From IMG/VR virus record IMGVR_UViG_3300020157_000010, positions 1 through 32,871 of that record: a stretch of DNA of 32,871 bases, one strand, 5' to 3'. A program made the position numbers and the translations under genes. This document shows, piece by piece, positions 6,679 through 12,630 of this stretch. The DNA is from a virus. The number at the start of each line of letters is the position of its first letter. The stretch's first letter is position 1. Under the pieces are notes generated by a model that saw only the letters and a program-made list of their open reading frames with translations, had not been told where the DNA came from and ran no database searches.

Positions 6679-6860
6679 ACGCTTATTTTGCATCTCTTCT
6701 TCGCCACGTTTTGACTGCTGCTGGAGGTTACTTGGTTGGCAAGGGTCTTGTTTCGTCTGATCAAGCCGGCGAGCTTGTCGGTGCCGCTGTCACCGCTTCT
6801 GGTGTTGCTTGGTCCATCTATAACAACAAGAAAAACGCTGATGCAGCAGGTCAGAAATGA
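6675..6860 (+). CDS. Putative holin (Pam3-gp28-like)
   Basis: A 61-residue protein of the form 'LLRHVLTAAGGYLVGKGLVS...GELVGAAVTASGVAWSIYNNKK'. This closely follows the pattern of small putative phage holins (the Pam3-gp28-type family, from memory): two short hydrophobic helices (about 7-25 and 32-50) joined by a short polar turn, with a Lys-rich C-terminus. It would permeabilise the inner membrane at lysis. ATGA overlaps link it to the genes on both sides. No endolysin was recognised nearby. Confidence 0.8.
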   Translation: MNAYFASLLRHVLTAAGGYLVGKGLVSSDQAGELVGAAVTASGVAWSIYNNKKNADAAGQK

Positions 6861-7036
6861 GTTTTTTGGCTGACCTGATTGTAAAACTGGTTGACTGGCT
6901 GTTTTCTTTGTCAAAACAGGATGTATCTAGTGAAGACGCCAAGAAACAACCGGAGCTTAAGCGTGATCTGCTTGCTCGCATCGATGAGCATGAGCGCGGG
7001 GTGCGCGAGCCGAGTGATCTACGTCCCCCACGGTGA
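6857..7036 (+). CDS. Small membrane-anchored lysis protein, possible inner-membrane spanin
   Basis: ATG at 6857 overlaps the holin stop as ATGA. The 59-residue product starts MSFLADLIVKLVDWLFSLSK, a hydrophobic N-terminal segment, followed by a charged helical tail (ELKRDLLARIDEHERGV). The +1-shifted lipoprotein frame starting at 6921 overlaps its 3' two thirds, an arrangement seen in Rz/Rz1-type spanin pairs. It is shorter than classical i-spanins, so the spanin role is an inference from architecture. Confidence 0.6.
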   Translation: MSFLADLIVKLVDWLFSLSKQDVSSEDAKKQPELKRDLLARIDEHERGVREPSDLRPPR

Positions 7037-7163
7037 GCCTGTGCGCCTCGCTGAGAGCGTCAAAGCGAGGGTTTGGGTACTTGACACAAACGGCAAAACG
7101 ATTCGCAGCAACAACCGCATCATCATCAGTGAAGGATGGTATGCACTACCAAAGGATAAATGA
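6921..7163 (+). CDS. Lipoprotein, probable outer-membrane spanin-like protein
   Basis: The 80-residue product from ATG 6921 has a lipoprotein signal. It has a basic n-region (VKTPRNNR), a hydrophobic core (SLSVICLLASMSMS) and a lipobox ending SAGC at about residue 28. The mature part (ASRVIYVPHGEPVRLAESVK, then ARVWVLDTNGK and EGWYALP) resembles small phage lipoproteins found in lysis cassettes. A frame-open TTG at 6891 is a poorer start because it would place extra residues before the signal. It overlaps the 6857 gene in another frame by 116 nt and the next gene by ATGA. The lipobox implies a host with an outer membrane. The outer-membrane spanin role is inferred. Confidence 0.7.
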   Translation: MYLVKTPRNNRSLSVICLLASMSMSAGCASRVIYVPHGEPVRLAESVKARVWVLDTNGKTIRSNNRIIISEGWYALPKDK

Positions 7164-7315
7164 GCAATAACGCACCGTATAAGGGTTCTGTTTCAGGAAG
7201 CGGACCTTACAAGCAGACAACCACATCAGCCTCCGCAAAAACCCCAACCAAGCCAACCACTAAGCCTGTTCCGAGTGGAAGCGGGCCTTACGGAAGCGGT
7301 CCATACAAAAAGTAA
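7160..7315 (+). CDS. 51-residue low-complexity protein with GSGPY repeats
   Basis: ATG at 7160 overlaps the preceding stop (ATGA), and TAA at 7313-7315 ends just before the terminator. The product contains three GSGPY units, each followed by K or G (GSGPYKQ, GSGPYG, GSGPYKK), plus a related APYKGS near the start. They are joined by a Thr/Lys/Pro/Ser-rich linker. It is predicted disordered and basic. No family is recognised. The repeat, the codon frame and tight coupling argue that it is translated; the function is unknown. Confidence 0.6.
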   Translation: MSNNAPYKGSVSGSGPYKQTTTSASAKTPTKPTTKPVPSGSGPYGSGPYKK

Positions 7316-7331
7316 TCGATTCCAATAAAAA

Positions 7332-7362
7332 CCCCCCGATTGTAATAAAAACAACCGGGGGG
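7332..7362. terminator. Bidirectional terminator between convergent operons
   Basis: CCCCCCGATTGT (7332-7343) pairs with ACAACCGGGGGG (7351-7362) with one mismatch, giving a 12-position stem and a 7-nt loop. An A-rich stretch on the left provides a U tract for minus-strand transcripts, and TTTT follows shortly on the right for plus-strand ones. It lies exactly between the convergent genes ending at 7315 and 7390. Confidence 0.88.
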
Positions 7363-7389
7363 TAATCGTTTTAGAATTTGACAACTGTT

Positions 7390-8559
7390 TCAGCGACCAA
7401 GCGACTTCATCACGCTCGAAACGAAGTCTTCGCTCTTGGATGAATCGGAATTGCTCACTTTACCACCGGATGTCGTCGCCTTGGAACTGACACCAGGCTG
7501 ACTGCCGCGATATTTAGCCAGTTCGGCTTGTAGGCGCTTGTTGACCTCCACCTGAGAATACAGCAGTTCACGGTACTTGGGAGCGGCTGCGGCCCATAGG
7601 GCGGCTTTGGCGAGGTCTTCTTCACTGTTCTCGCCGTTGAAGATCTGTCGGGCGAGATTGAGTCGGCCATTCAACTCGGTGTTCCACTCCTCATCGTTAT
7701 CGCGAGGCTCGAAGATCTCAAGAGCGCGAGCATTCTCGCTCACCTTGGTCCAGGTCTTGGTGGCCGACTCCAAAGCGGACGCGGTATTTGCATCGCTATC
7801 CTGCCTGTACTTCGAGATGACCGCATCGTAATCGGCTTTTGCCTCGGACATCTCAGCAGACTTTTCGCCGTTGATCTCGTCGTACTTGACGATCAATGCT
7901 CCGAGCTTCGCCTTCTTGGAAGGAGAAAGCCCTTCAACGATATCGTCGATCTGAGAGTTCCGATAATCGTTTTCGGGAGATTTGAGCAATCCAATCAGGC
8001 GATCCCCTTCGGTTCCGACAAGCCCCTTCAACGAATCAAAAACGCCGGTGATCTTCGACTCGTACTTCTTGACGAAATCGGGATGCCGCTCGATATCGAG
8101 CAATCGGACACGCTCGGAAAGCGCATCACGCTCCGATTGAAGAGTCTTGAACTTGGATTCAACCTCCGTGTCGGAAACCTTCCCGGCCTTGAGGTCATCA
8201 AGCTGTTTGGATAGCTGCGCCTTCTCCTCCTTGATCTTGCGGAATGCGTCTGCCGCTTTCGTGGACTTGATGGATTCCGGGATGTCGGAATCAATTTCGA
8301 CGGCCTTTTCCTTGGGCTTGAACATCTGATCGATGTCCATTTCCGCGCGACTCAGTTTTTCCTGAGAGTTTGACTTTTTGCTATCGGCGGATGGGGGGGA
8401 TTGCTTTTTTGCCTTGGGTTCTTCTTTGATTTCAGAAGCAACGCCATCAGCAACCGCGATGTCTTCAAGACCGCTGGCCTTGAATGCATCGATGAATGAG
8501 CTTCCAAAATCAGGAGGCTGTGCAGAATGGACAACGGGCGAGTTCAGTGGTTCTTCCAT
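7390..8559 (-). CDS. Scaffold-like protein
   Basis: A 389-residue, highly charged and mostly helical protein. The first ~75 residues are disordered and rich in Ser, Lys and Pro. Then come coiled-coil stretches (AFRKIKEEKAQLSKQLDDL, LQSERDALSERVRLLDIE), helical segments, and a disordered Ser/Gly tail ending VSSVMKSLGR. This matches capsid scaffolding proteins: acidic, coiled-coil, with a basic C-terminal tip that contacts the capsid. It is last in the TerL-portal operon, as scaffolds often follow portals, but the capsid gene is not downstream; it lies on the other strand at 2435. The call rests on composition and position rather than a signature motif. Confidence 0.75.
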   Translation of the reverse strand: MEEPLNSPVVHSAQPPDFGSSFIDAFKASGLEDIAVADGVASEIKEEPKAKKQSPPSADSKKSNSQEKLSRAEMDIDQMFKPKEKAVEIDSDIPESIKSTKAADAFRKIKEEKAQLSKQLDDLKAGKVSDTEVESKFKTLQSERDALSERVRLLDIERHPDFVKKYESKITGVFDSLKGLVGTEGDRLIGLLKSPENDYRNSQIDDIVEGLSPSKKAKLGALIVKYDEINGEKSAEMSEAKADYDAVISKYRQDSDANTASALESATKTWTKVSENARALEIFEPRDNDEEWNTELNGRLNLARQIFNGENSEEDLAKAALWAAAAPKYRELLYSQVEVNKRLQAELAKYRGSQPGVSSKATTSGGKVSNSDSSKSEDFVSSVMKSLGR

Positions 8560-8568
8560 AAAGTTCTA

Positions 8569-8892
8569 TTAGTTTTTATTGTCAAAGGTCGCTTCAAGTT
8601 CTTTCGTCACATCAACTACCGACAATTTTCGCAAATTTTCAAGACAATGTGCATAACCAGCGGTGACACCTGCTGCAAATACGATGTCCGACTCTTTACT
8701 TCCATGAGAAGGCATAGGAATCGGAATCGACTCAGCAACGATTCGCAGAGCCATCCTGAGCACAGGATTTCTCATGATTAGCGCGAGTTCTGCCTGTTGA
8801 CCGTTGGTTATCCAGTCCGCGATGTTTACATCAGGGAGTTCCAGCAAGTTCTTCGGGTTCTCTTTCGTTAAGCCGCGCATCCAGTTTATCAT
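8569..8892 (-). CDS. Small conserved-type protein upstream of scaffold
   Basis: A 107-residue protein (an ATG four codons downstream is also possible). It overlaps the 3' end of the GH130-like gene by 62 nt. The sequence (LELPDVNIADWITNGQQAEL, ALIMRNPVLRMALRIVAES, GVTAGYAHCLENLRKL) looks like a compact helical phage protein. It lies 9 nt before the scaffold gene, where many phages keep a small gene between portal and scaffold, so a morphogenesis role is plausible. The family is not recognised. Confidence 0.7.
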   Translation of the reverse strand: MINWMRGLTKENPKNLLELPDVNIADWITNGQQAELALIMRNPVLRMALRIVAESIPIPMPSHGSKESDIVFAAGVTAGYAHCLENLRKLSVVDVTKELEATFDNKN

Positions 8893-10174
8893 ATTTTGTG
8901 ATCGTGTTACGTTTCAGTTTGTGTCTCTGAGGAATCGGGTCGAGAACGTCATCTAGTTTGATTGGTTTCTCGGGAGTGACGGTATCTCGTTTGGGCCGGA
9001 TGATCTTGGTGATCTCCAGCATGTCGGCCAGTGGTAGCTTGATGTATCCGCAGTCAACATCGTTGATTCCATACGAAACAACGAACTGATTCTTTGAACT
9101 ATCGTAGAACGCGCCGCAAGGAAAGACAACCGCAGGAAGTCCAGGCCACCAATCTTGTTGATTTGTTCCGGTCAAGATTGGAAGCGTGGTCATGCGAACG
9201 ATGCGGAACGGAGCTTTGGCTTCAAAAGCGTATGCACCCATGTAATACCTGCGCTTCTTGTTGATCCACGGGAGCGAGCTATGGAAGAAGGTCCAGTACA
9301 GGCCGTCTGCAAGTATGGGGTTCGAGCCACCGCGCACCTCGCCGAACTTCCAGAGCGGATTGAACTCATCGGTCGAGTATTCTGCTTCCTTTTCTAGCCG
9401 TCCGTTCATCCTGACAACGACATGAGGGTTGGCGGAATAGACCATGTGCGGAGCGTTGTCATGGACAAAGTACAGCCAGTTCTTTTCGTGACCATCGTTC
9501 ACCATCGCCTGCGACAAGTTGTTCCCGTAGACAGTATCGAATCGGCCCACGTTCAGGAACTGTTTATCAAGCAGGAACATCGCCTGATGCGCGTACGACT
9601 TGAACGGTACAAAAGTGGCGCAACTGACTCCATACTTATCACCAAACTTGATGATTCGCGGGTCCTCAAACTGTTCGTTTGGATGTTGTGACGTGAGCTG
9701 TATCAACGCTTTCTTGGTCGCGCGAAGGTCTTTGCTGAGTTCAAATACAACGATGTCGTTCTTCTCGACGTAGACATCCTCATCTTTCTCGCGTTTGTTG
9801 CGGCATCGACGAGCGAAAAGAAGCACCTTTCCATCCGGCTCTTGAAGGATAGCAGGATTGAAGTAATACGTTCCAACTTCTTCGGGGAGAACAATCTTGC
9901 CGACCTCCCAATCCACTTGTTCAGCCAGCTTTGGGACGTCATTTTTTGCGTAGCTCATAAGGAATTCAGCAGCAAATTTGATTTCATCATAAAGAGAGAG
10001 CCAATGGTCGCGCTCTTCGCGCACTTCGGTAAGGTGCTCTTCGTTTTCAACCGCTCTCAATTCAAGTGTCTTGCGTAGATCTTCAATCTCCATCAACAAG
10101 TCAGCTTGACCATCTCCACCATTTGCAAATCGTTTTAGAGCCTTGATGGAAAGGCTTCGGATGATGTCTTTCAT
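8831..10174 (-). CDS. GH130-like glycoside phosphorylase/hydrolase with N-terminal coiled coil
   Basis: A 447-residue protein. Residues ~25-70 form a coiled coil (MEIEDLRKTLELRAVENEEH). From ~95 it resembles the five-bladed beta-propeller of GH130 mannoside phosphorylases and hydrolases: FNPAIL (105-110), then EDPRI (170-174; in GH130 this Asp is the usual proton donor), GGSNPI, YYMGAYAFEAKAPFRIVRM and VVFPCGAFYDSSKN. Members act on beta-mannosides or related glycans. It is encoded among two GT25 transferases and two methyltransferases in the portal-scaffold interval, so a role in building or trimming a surface glycan is likely. The activity, phosphorolysis or hydrolysis, cannot be decided here. 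The start shares one nt with the upstream stop (TAATG). Confidence 0.72.
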   Translation of the reverse strand: MKDIIRSLSIKALKRFANGGDGQADLLMEIEDLRKTLELRAVENEEHLTEVREERDHWLSLYDEIKFAAEFLMSYAKNDVPKLAEQVDWEVGKIVLPEEVGTYYFNPAILQEPDGKVLLFARRCRNKREKDEDVYVEKNDIVVFELSKDLRATKKALIQLTSQHPNEQFEDPRIIKFGDKYGVSCATFVPFKSYAHQAMFLLDKQFLNVGRFDTVYGNNLSQAMVNDGHEKNWLYFVHDNAPHMVYSANPHVVVRMNGRLEKEAEYSTDEFNPLWKFGEVRGGSNPILADGLYWTFFHSSLPWINKKRRYYMGAYAFEAKAPFRIVRMTTLPILTGTNQQDWWPGLPAVVFPCGAFYDSSKNQFVVSYGINDVDCGYIKLPLADMLEITKIIRPKRDTVTPEKPIKLDDVLDPIPQRHKLKRNTITKYDKLDARLNEREPEELAGTP

Positions 10175-10803
10175 TATGGATACAAATTTGTGTTCTCCTG
10201 TGTAGCAAGCCTTGGAAGAATTCCATAGAAGTTCATCCTTGGCATAGAATCAATCGCTATCTGGATGTCGATTGGACACCAAACTTTTTGGTTTGTTTCA
10301 AGGAGTTTGCAGGCCCCTTCGTAATTTACAAGATAAGCATGAGTACACATCCCTCGAACCAGCTTGTATAGGTTTGACGCTATATAGGCATGATCTTCAA
10401 TTGGGTCAGCGCAGCAACTTCCAAGATATATAACATGCCAGTCATTCGGTAGAAACTCAAGGTTGTCGTTGGCCTTTGCCTTCCAGTTCTTGTCGATAAA
10501 CTCAACGTCGTCCTCAACAATCAAGAAGGTGCGATGATTGGTTACTTTCGCCTCAACCATCCATTTGATGGCCGACCAGACGGAGAAGTGACTGAGTCCG
10601 GCGACTATGGTTTTTACTTTTGCCTTCTCCTTCTCGCAATTGTGATAGTAATCGGTTGAAATTCCACAGTTGTGCGAACGAAATCCATACATCGGAACTG
10701 CATCAATTTCAAACGACTTCATGTATCTGATGCATCGCTTTTCCTTTTCGCTCTCAGGCTTTGAAATAATAAAAGTAGGCGTATTATCAAAATCAACTCT
10801 CAT
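10174..10803 (-). CDS. Family 25 glycosyltransferase (copy 2)
   Basis: A 209-residue GT25-type glycosyltransferase, the class that adds sugars to lipopolysaccharide or, in eukaryotes, collagen. Visible family features are GLSHFSVW (69-76), the metal-binding LIVEDD (94-99), THAY (154-157) and CPIDIQ (176-181), near a C-terminal ILPRLATQEN. The start chosen is ATG at 10803, which overlaps the upstream stop as ATGA; the frame is open 15 codons further but that part overlaps the neighbour. The GSCCA motif (128-132), THxY, PID and the PR-A-Q end are shared with the GT25 at 11395, so the two are paralogues flanking a methyltransferase. The acceptor is unknown. Confidence 0.85.
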   Translation of the reverse strand: MRVDFDNTPTFIISKPESEKEKRCIRYMKSFEIDAVPMYGFRSHNCGISTDYYHNCEKEKAKVKTIVAGLSHFSVWSAIKWMVEAKVTNHRTFLIVEDDVEFIDKNWKAKANDNLEFLPNDWHVIYLGSCCADPIEDHAYIASNLYKLVRGMCTHAYLVNYEGACKLLETNQKVWCPIDIQIAIDSMPRMNFYGILPRLATQENTNLYP

Positions 10804-11390
10804 CGGTTTGGAATGATGTAGATTATGCCGCGACGAGCACCTGTGCATCTGCTCGGATGATTATAGTAGAAACTGTATCCATACTTTTGCGTCAGAGTTT
10901 TAGCTCGGTAAATCGCATCCAGTTTCTCCTTGATGTAACCAAAGCATATTTCATATCCGTTGTAAGCGTCGTACCCAAGCTGTCCGGTGGGTTCCTTGAA
11001 GTCGTGGATTGCGATTACTGGATGAATATCAAACCGATTGATTGCCTCAAGCTCTTCTAGAAGCGGTAGATAATCGTTCCAATGTGCATCCAAAAAGAAA
11101 ATTGTGTCATGTCCGATGCCGTTGTTCGGGATGAACCAGTTCATGCAAGCATCGCTGGTTCCTTCAAACATCTCGACGTGTACATTCTCGCGCTTGAATC
11201 GCTCCTTTGCTTTCTCAGCCTTATTATTGTCGAGTTCACAAGAAACCGTCTTCAAGAAGTTCTTGGCCAACCAAATGGTCGTATCACCTTCGTGCGTTCC
11301 TGTTTCTACCGCAGTCGTAAGCTCAAATCGTTCCTTGAGGCAAAGAAACTCCTGCTCGATGAACGTATCTCCATTGAAAGGTAAACCCAT
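10800..11390 (-). CDS. Class I SAM-dependent methyltransferase-like protein
   Basis: A 196-residue Rossmann-type protein. Motif I is AVETGTHEGDT (27-37), the beta-2 acidic residue is in VSCELD, and a core strand/acid pair is FFLDAHW (98-104), followed by the LLEELEAI helix. The pattern matches small FkbM-like or related sugar-modifying methyltransferases more than DNA or RNA methylases, because no target-recognition region is present. It sits between two GT25 paralogues with a 4-nt gap or ATGA overlap, suggesting methylation of the glycan they build. The substrate is inferred from context only. Confidence 0.75.
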   Translation of the reverse strand: MGLPFNGDTFIEQEFLCLKERFELTTAVETGTHEGDTTIWLAKNFLKTVSCELDNNKAEKAKERFKRENVHVEMFEGTSDACMNWFIPNNGIGHDTIFFLDAHWNDYLPLLEELEAINRFDIHPVIAIHDFKEPTGQLGYDAYNGYEICFGYIKEKLDAIYRAKTLTQKYGYSFYYNHPSRCTGARRGIIYIIPNR

Positions 11391-11394
11391 AATT

Positions 11395-11997
11395 TTAGTC
11401 GGATAAATTCATACCATCTTGGTCGGCAACACGCGGGAAAATCGTGAAACAGTTGAGGTGCTGCTTGCTATTAAAATACATCTGCAAATCAATAGGAGCG
11501 TTAATCTTCTCGTTCGTCTCGATTAGGGTCTTCAGCGCCTTCTTTCGGATAACGTAGCAATGGGTGCAAAGAGGCATTCCTTCAAACAGGTTGGAATCTA
11601 ACTCTCGTGATAACTTTCCGTGCGCGCAGCAAGACCCTGGATATAGTACGTCCCAATCCTGTGGAAGTTTTGTTAGCGCGCGTTCAACCGCCTCGCGCCA
11701 GTGCGGCCTGAACAAGATGTCATCCTCAAGCACCATGACCATATCAGGAGTGTTTGGATCAAACTCTAGGGCGTTCCACAACATCCAATGAGACATCGTG
11801 CATCCAACGTGTTTGTGGCAGATGAGATATCCAGAACCTGGATTATCGCATTCATAAGGAATGCTGGCCTTTAGCCCAGACTTTTTTCCGTCAAGACCAT
11901 AAAAAATCCGGTAGTTACTGATTCCAGCGGATTCAAGGTTTTCTTTTAAGCGCGGGATGCGAGGAGAACCACGCACCGTGATAGCAATCGTTTCCAC
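11395..11997 (-). CDS. Family 25 glycosyltransferase (copy 1)
   Basis: A 200-residue GT25 transferase starting with GTG at 11997. Motifs: GCTMSHWMLW (65-74), the DxD-type VLEDD (89-93), LPQDWDVLYPGSCCA (111-125), CTHCYVI (144-150) and APIDLQ (167-172), with an IFPRVADQDG end. This is the canonical GT25 order. It is closer to the family consensus than the second copy, which shares GSCCA and the THxY...PID region. It would transfer a hexose to a cell-surface or virion glycan. Only 4 nt separate it from each neighbour, so translation is probably coupled. Confidence 0.87.
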   Translation of the reverse strand: METIAITVRGSPRIPRLKENLESAGISNYRIFYGLDGKKSGLKASIPYECDNPGSGYLICHKHVGCTMSHWMLWNALEFDPNTPDMVMVLEDDILFRPHWREAVERALTKLPQDWDVLYPGSCCAHGKLSRELDSNLFEGMPLCTHCYVIRKKALKTLIETNEKINAPIDLQMYFNSKQHLNCFTIFPRVADQDGMNLSD

Positions 11998-12001
11998 GGA
12001 G

Positions 12002-12628
12002 TTATTTCAGTTTTCGATAGATTGCAAAAACGCTCTCGTTAAGGTCAAATCGCGAGATAAATTCACAGCGTTTTAGGGCAAGCCGGATGGCGGTCTGCGT
12101 GGAATCCCAATTCACGTCATCCATGATCAAGTAGCCGCCCACTTTCAGTTTAGGAAGCCAGTTGACGACATCGCTGGTGGACGGCCATTCAGCATGGTTT
12201 GCGTCGATGTGGACCATATCCATGTCCGGCAGGAATCGAGAAGCGTCCCATGACGACATGCGACAGAACTGAATGTTCTTCACGACTCCAGCGCGAACTG
12301 CATGTCCAACAAATGATTCGTAGTGCTTGTCCAGATCAAGAGTGGCCCACCACGCTTGATTTGCAGAAGTCTCGTCATCGATGCAATCATCCTTCTTCCA
12401 TGAGTCGATTGCATAAACGATTCCGCTACCGTTGAGCTTGCAGGCATAAGCCAAAGCGAGCGTGGACTTGCCCTCGAACACACCTACCTCCGCGATATGT
12501 TGAGGTTTTGATTCGAGAACAAGTTTGGCAATTTCCAAACCTTTTTTCTGGTCGCACCAGCCTCCCATTTTGGGAAATTGCTCCGCGATGAATTGAACTA
12601 CGTTTTCTTCGTTTTCCATATTTTTCAT
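12002..12628 (-). CDS. Class I SAM-dependent methyltransferase (Methyltransf_24 type)
   Basis: A ~208-residue methyltransferase. Motif I AEVGVFEGKST (46-56), the post-beta-2 acidic AIDSW, and a motif around VHIDANHAEW followed by DVVNWLPKLKVGGYLIMDDV match small Methyltransf_24-type enzymes that often modify sugars or natural products. ATG at 12628 was chosen; an overlapping GTG at 12634 and an ATG at 12619 are alternatives. It follows the portal stop directly and is the first gene of the carbohydrate cassette. Motif I and the HIDANH strand make the fold firm; the substrate is unknown. Confidence 0.82.
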   Translation of the reverse strand: MKNMENEENVVQFIAEQFPKMGGWCDQKKGLEIAKLVLESKPQHIAEVGVFEGKSTLALAYACKLNGSGIVYAIDSWKKDDCIDDETSANQAWWATLDLDKHYESFVGHAVRAGVVKNIQFCRMSSWDASRFLPDMDMVHIDANHAEWPSTSDVVNWLPKLKVGGYLIMDDVNWDSTQTAIRLALKRCEFISRFDLNESVFAIYRKLK

Positions 12629-12630
12629 TA

